Origin: JAJZVS01 sp963708095
GTDB taxonomy: Bacteria > Pseudomonadota > Alphaproteobacteria > Acetobacterales > Acetobacteraceae
Length of the DNA stretch: 64,000 nt
Assembly: GCA_963708095.1 (NCBI GenBank)
Contig: OY970182.1
Coordinates: 2,046,001-2,110,000 of the forward strand
Direction: 5' to 3'
The position numbers and the translations under genes are program-made. Below the pieces are notes generated by a model. The model did not search any database. It saw only the letters and a list, made by a program, of their open reading frames with translations, and was not told the DNA's origin. This document shows, in pieces, positions 44,601 through 52,375 of this stretch; the first letter of the stretch is position 1; each line of letters begins with the position of its first letter.

Positions 44601-47600
44601 CGCCACGCTGCCGTCCGGCGCGCTGACGAGCACGGTGCCGCCGGGAGTGAGGGCCAGGTTGTCCGTGACGAGCTGGATCTGCCCGGGCCGGATGATGCCG
44701 CCCGTGATCGTCGCATCGGCGAGGAGCGAGCCGGCCGAGGCGATCGTCTGCCCGGCATAGACCGTCACCGGCGTGCCGCTGCCGTCGACCGTCAGGCTGT
44801 CGGCTGTCAGTGCCAAGGTTTGCCCGCCCACGCCGCCGGCACCGGCCTGCACGGCCCCGACCACGTCGAGCGCCGTCCCCGCCGCGTCGGCGAGTGCGAT
44901 CGGCCCGGTCGCAGTGAACGAGCCGAGGGCGGCGATCGTGTTGGCATTGGTCAGGCTGGCGCCGCTCACGACCGTGGTCCCGGCGCTGGTGTAGGCGGTG
45001 ATGAAACCGGGCCCCTGCATCCCGGCTGAGCCGCTGAACAGGGTGGCGTCGATCACCCCGCCGGCGCCCTCGGTCAGCGCGCCGGAGGTGTGCAGTTCGA
45101 CCCAGTCCGCCACCAGCGGCGCGGTGAAGGTGTAGCTGCCCGCCGCGGGGTTGGCCGCGTCCTCGATGTCGATCAGCAGGTGGTTCAGAGCGCCCGGCCC
45201 GCCGGCTGCCAGCACGGGCAGGGTCATGCTCGTCGCAGGCCCGGCCGCGGCGCCGGGCGTCACGGCCCCGGTGGTGACCGCGGCGATCGTGGTCGCCCCT
45301 GCGGTCACGCCGAGCGCGCCGCCGAAGGACTGGAACCCACCCGCGACCGTGGCGCCGGACAGGCTGACGGTGGCGCCATAGGCGGTGCCGGCGGTCTGCG
45401 AGACCGCGCCGCTGCTCGCCAGTGTCAGGCTGCCGCCGGAGGCGATCGTGCCGCCGCTCTGCGTCAGCGACCCGGTGCCGGTAAGCGACAGATTGCCCTC
45501 GGCCGCCACCAGCCCGCTGCTGGTGAGGCTGGTGCCCGCGCTCACCGTCGCGGGGCCGAAGGCGAGCACGCTGCCGGCCAGGCTCACGCTGCCCGGCATG
45601 TCGATAGAGAGGTTGCCGTCCGAGGCCAGCACCGCGCCCGCCGATTGGGTGAGCCCGCCCGAGCCCCGCACCGACAGCCCGCCCGGCGCCGGATCGAAGG
45701 CGGCCGCGAAGATGGTGCCGCCGGTCTGCGTCACGTCGCCGTTGCTGGCGGCGATGCCGATGTCCGGTGCGTCGATCACGCCACCGGTCTGGGTGAAGGC
45801 ACCGGCCGCGCCGAAATTAGCGCCGGTGGCCGCGCCGATCAGGGCCGGGGCCTCGACCACGATGTCGCCGGCGCCGGTGGTGATCGTCAAGGTTCCGGTC
45901 GTCGCCGCCAGATTGCCCGCGATCACCACGCTGCCCGCGTTCGATATCGTGACGTTATCCGCATAGACCGTCACCGCGGCGGGCAGGGTGAGGACCGGCG
46001 CCGCGTCGGCCAGGCTGAAATCGCCGTCACCGTTGCCGACCGTTACGTTGCCCAGCGCCGCCACGTCGTTGCCGAGGGCGTTCAGGGTGATCGCGCCCAA
46101 GGCAGCGCCGTTACTGTTGGCCGACAGGGTGCCCACCGTCAGGCTGCCGGCGGTCTGCGCGATGGCGCCGTTCGCATCCAGCCGCAACGTCGCCGCATGG
46201 CCGGTGAGATCGACCGACTGGTCGAGGCTGATCCCGCTCGCGGTCACCTGGTTGGCGCCGGACGGGTCGGCATATCCACCGATCCGCAGCTCGGACGCGC
46301 TGATCGCGGCCGCCACCGTCGGTCCGAGCTGCAATCCGGGGGTGGTGGTGCCGAAGCTCGTCTCGATCGCGGAGGTGGGCGCGATCGCCACCGTCCCGCT
46401 CGTCGCCAGCAGCGCGGCCCCCAAGGCGACCGTGAGCGTGTCGCCCTGCACCAGAAGCTGCGACCCCGCGCCGCCGGCGCTGAGCGTGCCGGTGGCGGCG
46501 AGGATGACCCCGGCACCCGTCCCCGCCTGCACGAACACATTGTTGGCCGCGGCCGCCACCGAACCGGCGAGGGCGATCCCGGTCGGGCCGGAAAGGCCGA
46601 TGGTCCCCCCGGAGGCCAGGATCGCCGCGCCCGCGCCCTGCTGCAGCGTGCCGGAAGCCGCCAGGGTCACCGCCCCATCGGTGGTGATCGTGCCGCTGTT
46701 CTGGGCGATCCCGTTGCCCGTCCCGGTGGCGACGAGCGAAACCCCCGTCGTCACCGCGCTGCCCACCGTGGCGGCGATGCCCGCATCCAGGGAGAGCGCC
46801 CCCGCGTCCACGATCGACACCGCCCCCGCGGTGCCCACGCTGCCGGCCTGGATCGCGCCCACCACATCCAACGCGCCGTTGTCGTTCAGGCTGAAACCCT
46901 GGGCGCTGACGATCGGCCCCAGCGCGGCGATCGTGTTGCCGCCGGCCAGCGCGAAGCTGCCCGCCTGCCCCATCAGGCTGCCGCCGCCGACGATGCTGCC
47001 GCCGGCCTCCACGATCCCACGGGCGGCGAACAGGCCGAGCGTGGTCGTGCCCGGGATCGCGATGCCGGAGGTGATGCTGATCGCGCTCGCGATCGTTGCG
47101 CCGCTGGCCAATTGGCCGATGTCGATCGTGCCGGCGGTGATCTGCGCGAAATCGGCCGCGGACAGCACGAGGCCCGACCCTGCGCTCCCCCCTGCGCTCC
47201 CCAGGGTGACCAGGGTGCCGGCGCTGCTCACCGGCGCGATCGCTACCGTCGCCGCCACCAGCGAACCGCTGCCGCCCATGACCAGCCCGTCGGTCCCGAG
47301 CCCGATCGTGTGACCGGCGGCCGAAACGGACCCTGCGACCGTGAGCGGCTGGTTGGCCTGCTCGATCAGGATCAGATCGCCGCCCGAAACGACGAAGTTA
47401 TCGATCTGCCCGATCGCATTGGTGGTGCCGGCCAGGTCGACCGTGCCGACGACGCTGCCGGTGCTTTGCAGAGTGGCGGCGCTCAGCCGGGCCGAGCCGG
47501 CTTCGGTGATCCCGCCGCCCGCGGTGGTCAGGTCCACCGTGACCAGCCCGTCGGGGCCGTAGCCCAGCAGCCCGCTGCCCGTCAGCGCGATCCCGCCGGT

Positions 47601-50600
47601 GCCGGCGACCAGCGCCACGGTGCCCGGCGCGCCGTTCACGCCTACCGTCCCGGTGATGGCGATGGCGCTCGGCGCGGTGCTGCCCGCGCCGAGCGTGACG
47701 TTGTTTGCCACCAGCGTCCCGGGCACGGCCAGCGTGCCCGCGGCCTCGCCCGCGTCGGCCAGCACGACGTCCCCGCCGGAGACGGCAAAATTGCCGATGG
47801 CGCCGATCGTGTTGGACCCGATCAGGTTTGCCGTGCCGACCACCGTCCCGAGGCTCGCCAGGGTGCCGGCGACGATCGTTCCGGTCTCCGCGACGCCGCC
47901 GCCCGCCGCCCCCAGCGCCAGGGTGCCGCTCGCGTTCAGGCTGCCGCCGATCGTGATGCCGCCGGCGCGGGCGTCGAGCGACAGCAAGCTGCCGGTGGCG
48001 GTGATGTCGCCCGTCACGGCCAAGGTTCCGGGGCTGAGCGTGCCGCCGCCGATCGTCACGTCCGCCGCCGACACCGGCCCCGCGACGCTCAAGGCGCCGG
48101 TCTCCCCGCCGTCGGCCAGGGTGAAATCGGCACCGGAGACGGTGAAGCTGCCCAGGGTGGCGATGGTGTTCGCCCCCCCCAGCGCGACCGCACCGCCCAC
48201 GGTGCCCTCGCCGCGCAGAATGCCGGCGACGATGATCGCGCTGCCGCTTTGGGTGATCCCGCCCGCCCCCGCGCCCAGCGCCAGGGTGCCGGTGGTACCC
48301 GCGTTCACCAGCGCCGTCCCGGCCAGGGTGATGCCGCCGGCACCCGCGCCCAGGGTGACCGCGGTCCCGCCGCTGTTGAGCGCGATCGTCCCGTCGTTCA
48401 GCACGATCGACCCCGGCGCACCGATCGCCCCGCCCAGGGTCACGTTGTTCGCCGTCAGAGTGGATGTCAGGGTCAGTGCCCCCGTCTCCCCACCGTCGGC
48501 CAGCACGAAATCGCCGTCCAGTACGGCGAAGCTGCCGAGGGCGGCGATCGTGTTCGACCCGACGAGATCGACGCCGCCGCTCACGCCGCCGGCGCTGAAC
48601 AGGGTGCCGGCGACGATCGTCCCGCCGGACGCCTGAGTGACCCCGCCGCCGCCCGGGCCGACGGTCGAAAGCTCCACGCTCGCCCCGGCGGCGAGCAGGG
48701 TCGAGGTGCTTTCGAGGATGATCGTGCCGGGCGTGCCGATGGTGCCGGCATCCAGCGCGATCGTGCCGCCGGCGGCCACGCTCATGGAGCTGGCGACGTC
48801 GATGACGGCGGGATCGATCGTGATGTTCTGCCCGAAGAGCGCGCCGGCGATCGTGACGGTGCCGCCCGGGTCGGTGAAGACGAGGTTCTGGAAACCGTCG
48901 TTGGCGTTCAGGGCGACGTCGGTCGCGACGTCGTTCAGTGCCAGGGTCTGCCCGACTCCGATCCCGAAACTGCCGATCGCCGCTATGGAATTGCCTGCGG
49001 TCAGGTCGGCGCCGAGGCCGGCATAGCCGACCAGCCCGGCGGCGAGGAGCGAGCCGCCGGGCTCCACGATGGTACCGTTCGCATAGAGCCCGAGCGTGGT
49101 CCCCGGCCCGACCGAGATCCCGGCGGTGATGCTGATCGCCCCGGCGGCGACATGGGTGCCGCCGTCCAGGCTGCCGATGTCGACCCGCCCGGCGTTGATC
49201 TGCGCGAACGCGGAAGCCGGCACATCGAACGCCGTCCCGCCGCTGCCGAGCGTCACGGTCGTTCCGGACGTGACGGGCGCCAGCGCCACCGTCGCCGCCA
49301 CCAGCGAGCCGGCGCTGCCGAAGGCGAGCCCGTCCGCTCCGAGCGTCAGCCGATGGCCGGCGGCCGAGACCGAGCCGCCGACGGTGAGGGTCTGGCCCGC
49401 CATTTCGGTCAGGCTGAAATCCCCGCCCGTGACGCCGAACGCACCCAATGTGCCGACCGTGTTCGCCCCGCCCAGCACGACGCTGCCGCCGTTCACCAGG
49501 CCGGTGAGGGTTGCAGCGGTCAGGGCGCCGCTCGCGCCCTCGGTGATCGGGTCGTTGGCGTCGAGTTCCAGGTTGACGGTGCTGACGCCGAACGATCCGT
49601 TCACGGCGATCGACCCGGCCACGGTGGTCGCCGCCGACCCACCCGCCGGCGTGACCGCGCCGATGCGCAGCAGGCTCTCGCCGGCGCCGAGCAGGGCATC
49701 GAGGTCGAGCGAACTGCTCGCGGGCCCGTTCAGGGTGATCGTCCCGCCGCTGGTGGCCGGCGCCACTTCCAGGGTCGACACGGATTGGATCGAACCCGCA
49801 GCCGCAACGATCGTGTCGGCCCGCAGCCCGACCAGCGGCGCGGCGAGCGTGCCGCCGGCACCGAGCGTGACGCCGCCGGCACTCAGCAGCACCTGCGCCG
49901 CGCCGGACAGCGATCCGGTCACGTCGATCGTGCCGGCGTTCAGGCTGAGGTGATCGGCCGCGAGCGCCGCGCCGGCGTTCAGCAGCCCGGTATCGACGAG
50001 GAAGAAATCGCTCGTGGTCGGCGTCGTGAGCGGCAGGGCCCCGAGTGCGGCGATCGCGTTCGCCGTGCCTGCCAGGGTGACCGCGCCGCCGATGGTCCCG
50101 CTGCTCTGCAAGGTCCCCGCGACCACGACCCCGCTGCCCGACTGGCGGATGCCGCCCGAGCCGGTGCTGAGGTCCACGATTCCGCCCGGCGCGCTGATCG
50201 TGCCGGGCAGCACGAGCCCGGTGGCGCCGCCGAGCGTGACGTTGTTCGCCGCCAGCGATCCCGTCACCGTCAGGGTGGGAGCGCCGGCGTCCTGCAGCGC
50301 GAAATCGCCGCCGGTGACGACAAGGCTGCCGATCGCGGCGATCGTATTACCGCCGCCGAGGTTCACGCTGCCCACAATGCCGTGGCCGCTCTGCAAGGTG
50401 CCGGCGACGATCGTGCTGGTGCCGAGCTGGCTCACGCCGCCGGCCGCGGTGCTGAGATCGAGCACCGAACTCGCCGCGATGTGCGCGTTGTTCAGCACCA
50501 GCCCGCCGCCGCTGGTGCCGCCTTGCAGGATGACGGTGGATGCGGTCAACGCCACGGCGGCACCGCCGCCGGTCCCGAGCGCAATCGATCCCGGCGCCCC

Positions 50601-52343
50601 GACGCTTCCGGCCGGGAAGACGAGCCCCGCGCCAAGCGATAACGTGCCGCCCGCCTGCACGGAAACCCCCGCATCGACCAGCAGGTCTCCGCCGGAGTGC
50701 ATGGTCAGGCTGTTGGCGACGCTGACACTGGCCTGCACGTCGAGCAGGGTGGCCGCCTGCAGGATGACGTTGCCGTTGGCGCCGAGCTGGTGGATCGCGC
50801 TGCTGGTGACGGTATCGAGCGAGGTCGTATCGGACGCGCTGGTGGTCCCGGTGTTGTAGGTGATCACGCCGCCCGGGCTCAGGGTGGCATCCAGGCTGCC
50901 CGAGCCGATCGCCCCGGACACGATATCGAGCGTGCCGGGATCGAACAGGATCGTCCCGAGATTCCCCGCCGGCGCGCCGACGTCCACCGACCCGTCGAAC
51001 CCGAGCGTCTGCCCGGAAACCTCCACGAACCCGCCGTCTCCGCCCTGCGGTCCGCCGCGCGCGGCAATCGCGCCCTCCATCACCGTGCTGGCCGCCGACA
51101 GCACGGTGACCCGGCCGCCGTTTCCTTTCGCGGTCGCATTCGCCGCGATCGTCGCGCCCTTCGCCACCGTCACGTCATGCGACAGCATCGTGGGCGTCAC
51201 CGCCGGCCCACCTGCCGCGCGCGCCAGATCGGTGCCGATCGCGACCGTCCCGCCGCCTGCCGCCCCGGATGCATCCACCCGCGCGGTGGCCGCGAGCGAC
51301 ACGCCCCCGCTCGGCGCCACCTCGATCTGCCCGCCCGTCTGCCCCGCCCGGTTGCCCTGCGCGAGCAGCGCGCCCGCCACCACCAGCGACCCACCGATCC
51401 CGTTCAGCACGATCTGCCCGGTCTCCCCGCCCGCCGTCGGCGCCGCGATCGTCCCGCCCGCAACCACCAGGTTCTGCACCAGCCCGGCCGCCTGCCGCGC
51501 CGTCAGCAGCACCTGCCCGCCGGCGGCGATGATCGTTCCGGTGTTGGTGACCAGCGCCGTCACCGGCTTGCCGTCCGGTCCCACCTGGACCTGCTTCACC
51601 TCCCCGTTCACGTCGATGGAAACCAGGCCGTCGCCGTAGAGGTCGAGCGTCGCAGTGCTCGCCCCGGCCAGCACCACCCGGCCGAGCTTCGCTGTGATCA
51701 CGCCGGAATTGGCCACCTGCGGGGCTACCAGCGCGGCGATGCCGGCCTGGCGGACGGTGATGCGGCCCTCGTTCACCACCGCGGCGTTGGGCGCGGCCGG
51801 CTGGTCGAACACCATGTGCCCGGCCATGAAGTTCTTCGTCGTGATCCCCGCCGCCGTGGCCACCAGCCCGGCGGTGTTGATCTGCGCGCCCTTGAGGAAG
51901 GTGATGCCGTCCTGGTTCTCCAGGATCACCTGGCCGTTGGCGTTGATCTGCCCGGCGATCTGCGACGGGTTGGGCCCGGTCACCCGGTTCAGCACCACCG
52001 CCGCGGCGTTCGGCTGCTGGAAATTCACCGCCTGGTTCGATCCGACGTCGAAGCTCTGCCAGTTCACCGCCGCACGCTGGCTCGACTGGTCGATATTGGT
52101 CGCACCCGGCGTCTGGCTGATGCTCGCCGCGCCGCCGACCACCACCCCGCCCACGGGCCGCGCGTTCGGCGCCAGTTGCGCGCGCGCCGGTAGCACGAGC
52201 ACCAGCGCCACCGTGGCCTGCAACGCCGTGCCGAGTAGCAGGCTCCGGCGCGAGCGCCGCACCACCCCGGCGAGCCGCACCGCGCCGTCCGGCTCCCCCC
52301 CGCCCGCGGGATCTCGCCGCCGCGTGACGTCCTGCCTCACCAT
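38646..52343 (-). CDS. Giant two-partner-secretion exoprotein (TpsA, filamentous-haemagglutinin type)
   Basis: About 4565 residues. A long leader (VVRRSRRSLLLGTALQATVALVLVLPARAQ) is followed by the TPS domain: GATNIDQSSQRAAVNWQSFD, VNFQQPNAAAVVLNRVTG, NANGQVILENQDGITF (the usual NPNGI is here ENQDGI). The rest is a Gly/Ala/Thr/Val-rich beta-helix with many degenerate repeats, among them nine 107-residue repeats near the C-terminus. The final ~150 residues are unique and end in an acidic EDDDLFLPLVSRRDY. There is no autotransporter barrel, no PT-VENN motif and no evident toxin domain, so adhesin or biofilm matrix is more likely than contact-dependent inhibition. GGGAGA eight bases before 52343 favours this start; an ATG at 52376 overlapping the tpsB stop is the alternative (11 residues longer). 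Confidence 0.9.
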   Translation of the reverse strand: MVRQDVTRRRDPAGGGEPDGAVRLAGVVRRSRRSLLLGTALQATVALVLVLPARAQLAPNARPVGGVVVGGAASISQTPGATNIDQSSQRAAVNWQSFDVGSNQAVNFQQPNAAAVVLNRVTGPNPSQIAGQINANGQVILENQDGITFLKGAQINTAGLVATAAGITTKNFMAGHMVFDQPAAPNAAVVNEGRITVRQAGIAALVAPQVANSGVITAKLGRVVLAGASTATLDLYGDGLVSIDVNGEVKQVQVGPDGKPVTALVTNTGTIIAAGGQVLLTARQAAGLVQNLVVAGGTIAAPTAGGETGQIVLNGIGGSLVVAGALLAQGNRAGQTGGQIEVAPSGGVSLAATARVDASGAAGGGTVAIGTDLARAAGGPAVTPTMLSHDVTVAKGATIAANATAKGNGGRVTVLSAASTVMEGAIAARGGPQGGDGGFVEVSGQTLGFDGSVDVGAPAGNLGTILFDPGTLDIVSGAIGSGSLDATLSPGGVITYNTGTTSASDTTSLDTVTSSAIHQLGANGNVILQAATLLDVQASVSVANSLTMHSGGDLLVDAGVSVQAGGTLSLGAGLVFPAGSVGAPGSIALGTGGGAAVALTASTVILQGGTSGGGLVLNNAHIAASSVLDLSTAAGGVSQLGTSTIVAGTLQSGHGIVGSVNLGGGNTIAAIGSLVVTGGDFALQDAGAPTLTVTGSLAANNVTLGGATGLVLPGTISAPGGIVDLSTGSGGIRQSGSGVVVAGTLQSSGTIGGAVTLAGTANAIAALGALPLTTPTTSDFFLVDTGLLNAGAALAADHLSLNAGTIDVTGSLSGAAQVLLSAGGVTLGAGGTLAAPLVGLRADTIVAAAGSIQSVSTLEVAPATSGGTITLNGPASSSLDLDALLGAGESLLRIGAVTPAGGSAATTVAGSIAVNGSFGVSTVNLELDANDPITEGASGALTAATLTGLVNGGSVVLGGANTVGTLGAFGVTGGDFSLTEMAGQTLTVGGSVSAAGHRLTLGADGLAFGSAGSLVAATVALAPVTSGTTVTLGSGGTAFDVPASAFAQINAGRVDIGSLDGGTHVAAGAISITAGISVGPGTTLGLYANGTIVEPGGSLLAAGLVGYAGLGADLTAGNSIAAIGSFGIGVGQTLALNDVATDVALNANDGFQNLVFTDPGGTVTIAGALFGQNITIDPAVIDVASSMSVAAGGTIALDAGTIGTPGTIILESTSTLLAAGASVELSTVGPGGGGVTQASGGTIVAGTLFSAGGVSGGVDLVGSNTIAALGSFAVLDGDFVLADGGETGALTLTSTLTANNVTLGGAIGAPGSIVLNDGTIALNSGGTAVTLGAGAGGITLAGTALVNAGTTGTLALGAGAGGITQSGSAIIVAGILRGEGTVGGAVALGGANTIATLGSFTVSGADFTLADGGETGALSVAGPVSAADVTIGGGTLSPGTLAVTGDITATGSLLSLDARAGGITIGGSLNASGTLALGAAGGGVAETGTIVAGTLASLGTVVGTANLIGSNTIGAIGNFAVSGGDVVLADAGEAAGTLAVPGTLVANNVTLGAGSTAPSAIAITGTVGVNGAPGTVALVAGTGGIALTGSGLLGYGPDGLVTVDLTTAGGGITEAGSARLSAATLQSTGSVVGTVDLAGTTNAIGQIDNFVVSGGDLILIEQANQPLTVAGSVSAAGHTIGLGTDGLVMGGSGSLVAATVAIAPVSSAGTLVTLGSAGGSAGSGLVLSAADFAQITAGTIDIGQLASGATIASAISITSGIAIPGTTTLGLFAARGIVEAGGSIVGGGSLMGQAGSFALAGGNTIAALGPIVSAQGFSLNDNGALDVVGAIQAGSVGTAGAVSIVDAGALSLDAGIAATVGSAVTTGVSLVATGTGNGIAQNSGTITTDGAVTLAASGTLQQGAGAAILASGGTIGLSGPTGIALAGSVAAAANNVFVQAGTGAGVILAATGTLSAGGAGSQLLVQGDTLTVALGAALLATSGTVAIAPTSAIETSFGTTTPGLQLGPTVAAAISASELRIGGYADPSGANQVTASGISLDQSVDLTGHAATLRLDANGAIAQTAGSLTVGTLSANSNGAALGAITLNALGNDVAALGNVTVGNGDGDFSLADAAPVLTLPAAVTVYADNVTISNAGSVVIAGNLAATTGTLTITTGAGDIVVEAPALIGAATGANFGAAGAFTQTGGVIDAPDIGIAASNGDVTQTGGTIFAAAFDPAPGGLSVRGSGGLTQSAGAVLASDGNLSIDMPGSVSLAGSVLAFGPATVSAGTSLTSSGLVAAEGNLSLTGTGSLTQSGGTIASGGSLTLASSGAVSQTAGTAYGATVSLSGATVAGGFQSFGGALGVTAGATTIAAVTTGAVTPGAAAGPATSMTLPVLAAGGPGALNHLLIDIEDAANPAAGSYTFTAPLVADWVELHTSGALTEGAGGVIDATLFSGSAGMQGPGFITAYTSAGTTVVSGASLTNANTIAALGSFTATGPIALADAAGTALDVVGAVQAGAGGVGGQTLALTADSLTVDGSGTPVTVYAGQTIASAGSLLADATITGGIIRPGQIQLVTDNLALTPGGTVLVSAPDGSVAIAPRGATVIALGEVSSAGTLGLSNALLNDITTLGTSTGPAGTETLLIGSLDGATPAVGAIDINSGIVLGTVARTLDLAASGTVAEFGGGSLSVTALAGSAAAFALDTGANAIAELGNATARAQGGTLYQTSGFGAQTSLVAGGDIRLNDTASLTVVGPVTAGLSVQPDTLELIAPSIDIVTGPTVVLGTGTIAAAGALLANGAVAGGTLNAGLIALQADALSIQGTTAAGVPVPIVVAPGGMVAIAPYTAGSAMSIDATAGSTAGTLSVAASSLGFVSTFGSLTVPGVAPVGAQTLVLGSTDGRATQRAGSIAFTTPLDLRNTATTLALFTSGTVSQAIGAGITVGALVGQAGDAGHAAAAILLTGPNDVASLGGAIGATTVLNAPVALSTDNLGAAGTLIVNVATVLGGGDLIVPAGRTVAAGQQSTARLEIDVAGSLLVAGSVLADNGNAYLHAGNGSIAGDVTIASGGTALAGGAVGSNPTLEVSAGMAYAASGSGFAYTAGAGGTILIDGLVSALVPGTPTSGTVGLYAQNDILEPGPLGSGTLAANVLTGSAGGSAQLDGSSPGGPPVNQVGTLAGFTTGNGFLLRDGTALTVTGTVRDLGPGITLAVAPAGTLVAGYGIGDLAVGGVVDAAGPAGVVKLEATGNVYETAGGTIVAPTLIAQAGAIPDTETVAQANVPGTAPVAGAGVSRGAIWLAGANTIGTLAGATAMGNLLVNDTQNLILPVGGTVLAGVGAGTLTAAGSIPGVTLPTTPTAEIDAAGQSLTVAGLLHAGIDGSQTGNVVLNAGTSGAGAVIVSGTALAANAGTIAITAGATIALPGTLAGQVGGVAAGLVQLASGGGIGETGVIDTTSLTGGSTGATSLTGSNTIATLGSFTAAGFTLDAGAVLAVNGPVSGGTLAAIIDTAGLSVPGTVNAGAILLSGATLAIGGLVTDGGAGTTTLIATAGSITEPGTLIVGTLSGSSTDATSLTGSNTIATLGSFTAAGFTLDADAALAVNGPVSGGTLAAIIDTAGLSVPGTVNAGAILLSGATLAIGGLVTDGGAGTTTLIATAGLITEAGTLIVGTLSGSSTGATSLTGSNTIAAMGNFSAGGLTLDDGAALTVTGPVTGGSLALLDDPVGFTVGAGGSVIANAVSLIAPGLILSGYVSDGGGAGTMRLIASNGSIDETGTLVSGTLSGSSTGATQLTGHNTITSLGTFSAAGFILDAQAPLTVTGSVAGHALALIDDTAALTVGGTGSVGASTVSLTGSSLTLTGLVSDGGGGTTSLIATGGTLSETGILQVGTLSGSSTGATSLTGTNTVATLGAFTASGGLTLRDNAALTVAGMVNGGGLVLLDDTAGLTLNAGAEVAASAVSLTATSLTLAGLVSDGGDGTTSLVATNGAIDETGALVSGTLSGSSTGATSLTGTNAIAALGHFSAAGLTLDDGAALTVTGWVAAGGLALLNDTAGLTVGRTGTLSAGAISLTGASLTLAGLVSDGGGGATSLVATNGAISETGTLVSGTLTGSSTGATSLIGSNTVATLGNFSASGGLTLNDGTALAVTGVVAGGSLAVLTDTAGLTVGASGQVSASAVSLTGTSLTLAGKVTDGGAGTTSLTATDGAITETGALASGTLSGSSTGATSLTGTNAIATLAGFTAAGGLTLDDGGDLTVSGPVSAGPAAQITLPGALTVSGPLTAGTVNLTAASLSLDGTLTGTTKVVLAVGGAVSETGSLDTPILTGSSGRATSLTSGGNRIGAINSYTAGSVLNVVDGEALTLAGVINAPTMVFDATPNQITIANGTTIVTGGTARPNGPAGSFAYPLSTTARPDTPGAYFSDFLQQGAVTVRSQDGGPSTVRIDAYDGGNITFSPSGGLYGTSTWLILDLHSSGALGTASGNVFVRWLDVIFPVGSAGGGADLGGTVDGIGGQSAAGAADISPVADARYRFNSCAIGSVNCIVLPVEVLPLANPLEGFSLGSLLDSDEDDDLFLPLVSRRDY
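39370..42030 (-). repeat. Nine tandem ~321-bp (107-codon) repeats in the exoprotein gene
   Basis: Each unit contains SGSSTGATSLTGSNTIA(T/A)LG, then xVTGxVxGGxLAL, DDTAGLTVG, a SLTLAGLVSDGG segment and a TETGTLxxGTL end. Period 321 bp is exact between 41341, 41662 and 41983, where two units differ by only about a dozen bases. Units nearer the 3' end of the gene are more diverged. Confidence 0.88.
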
Positions 52344-52375
52344 CGCTGTCTCCCGCGCGGGACGATCCTGGCGCA

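Noticed and set aside
45090..50642. A 1850-codon open frame on the plus strand opposite the giant exoprotein gene (also 38982-42914)
   Set aside because: Its composition (His/Arg/Gly/Ala-rich, no domains) is what the antisense of a GC-rich Gly/Ala/Thr repeat gene gives; the minus frame has the TPS domain and repeats.
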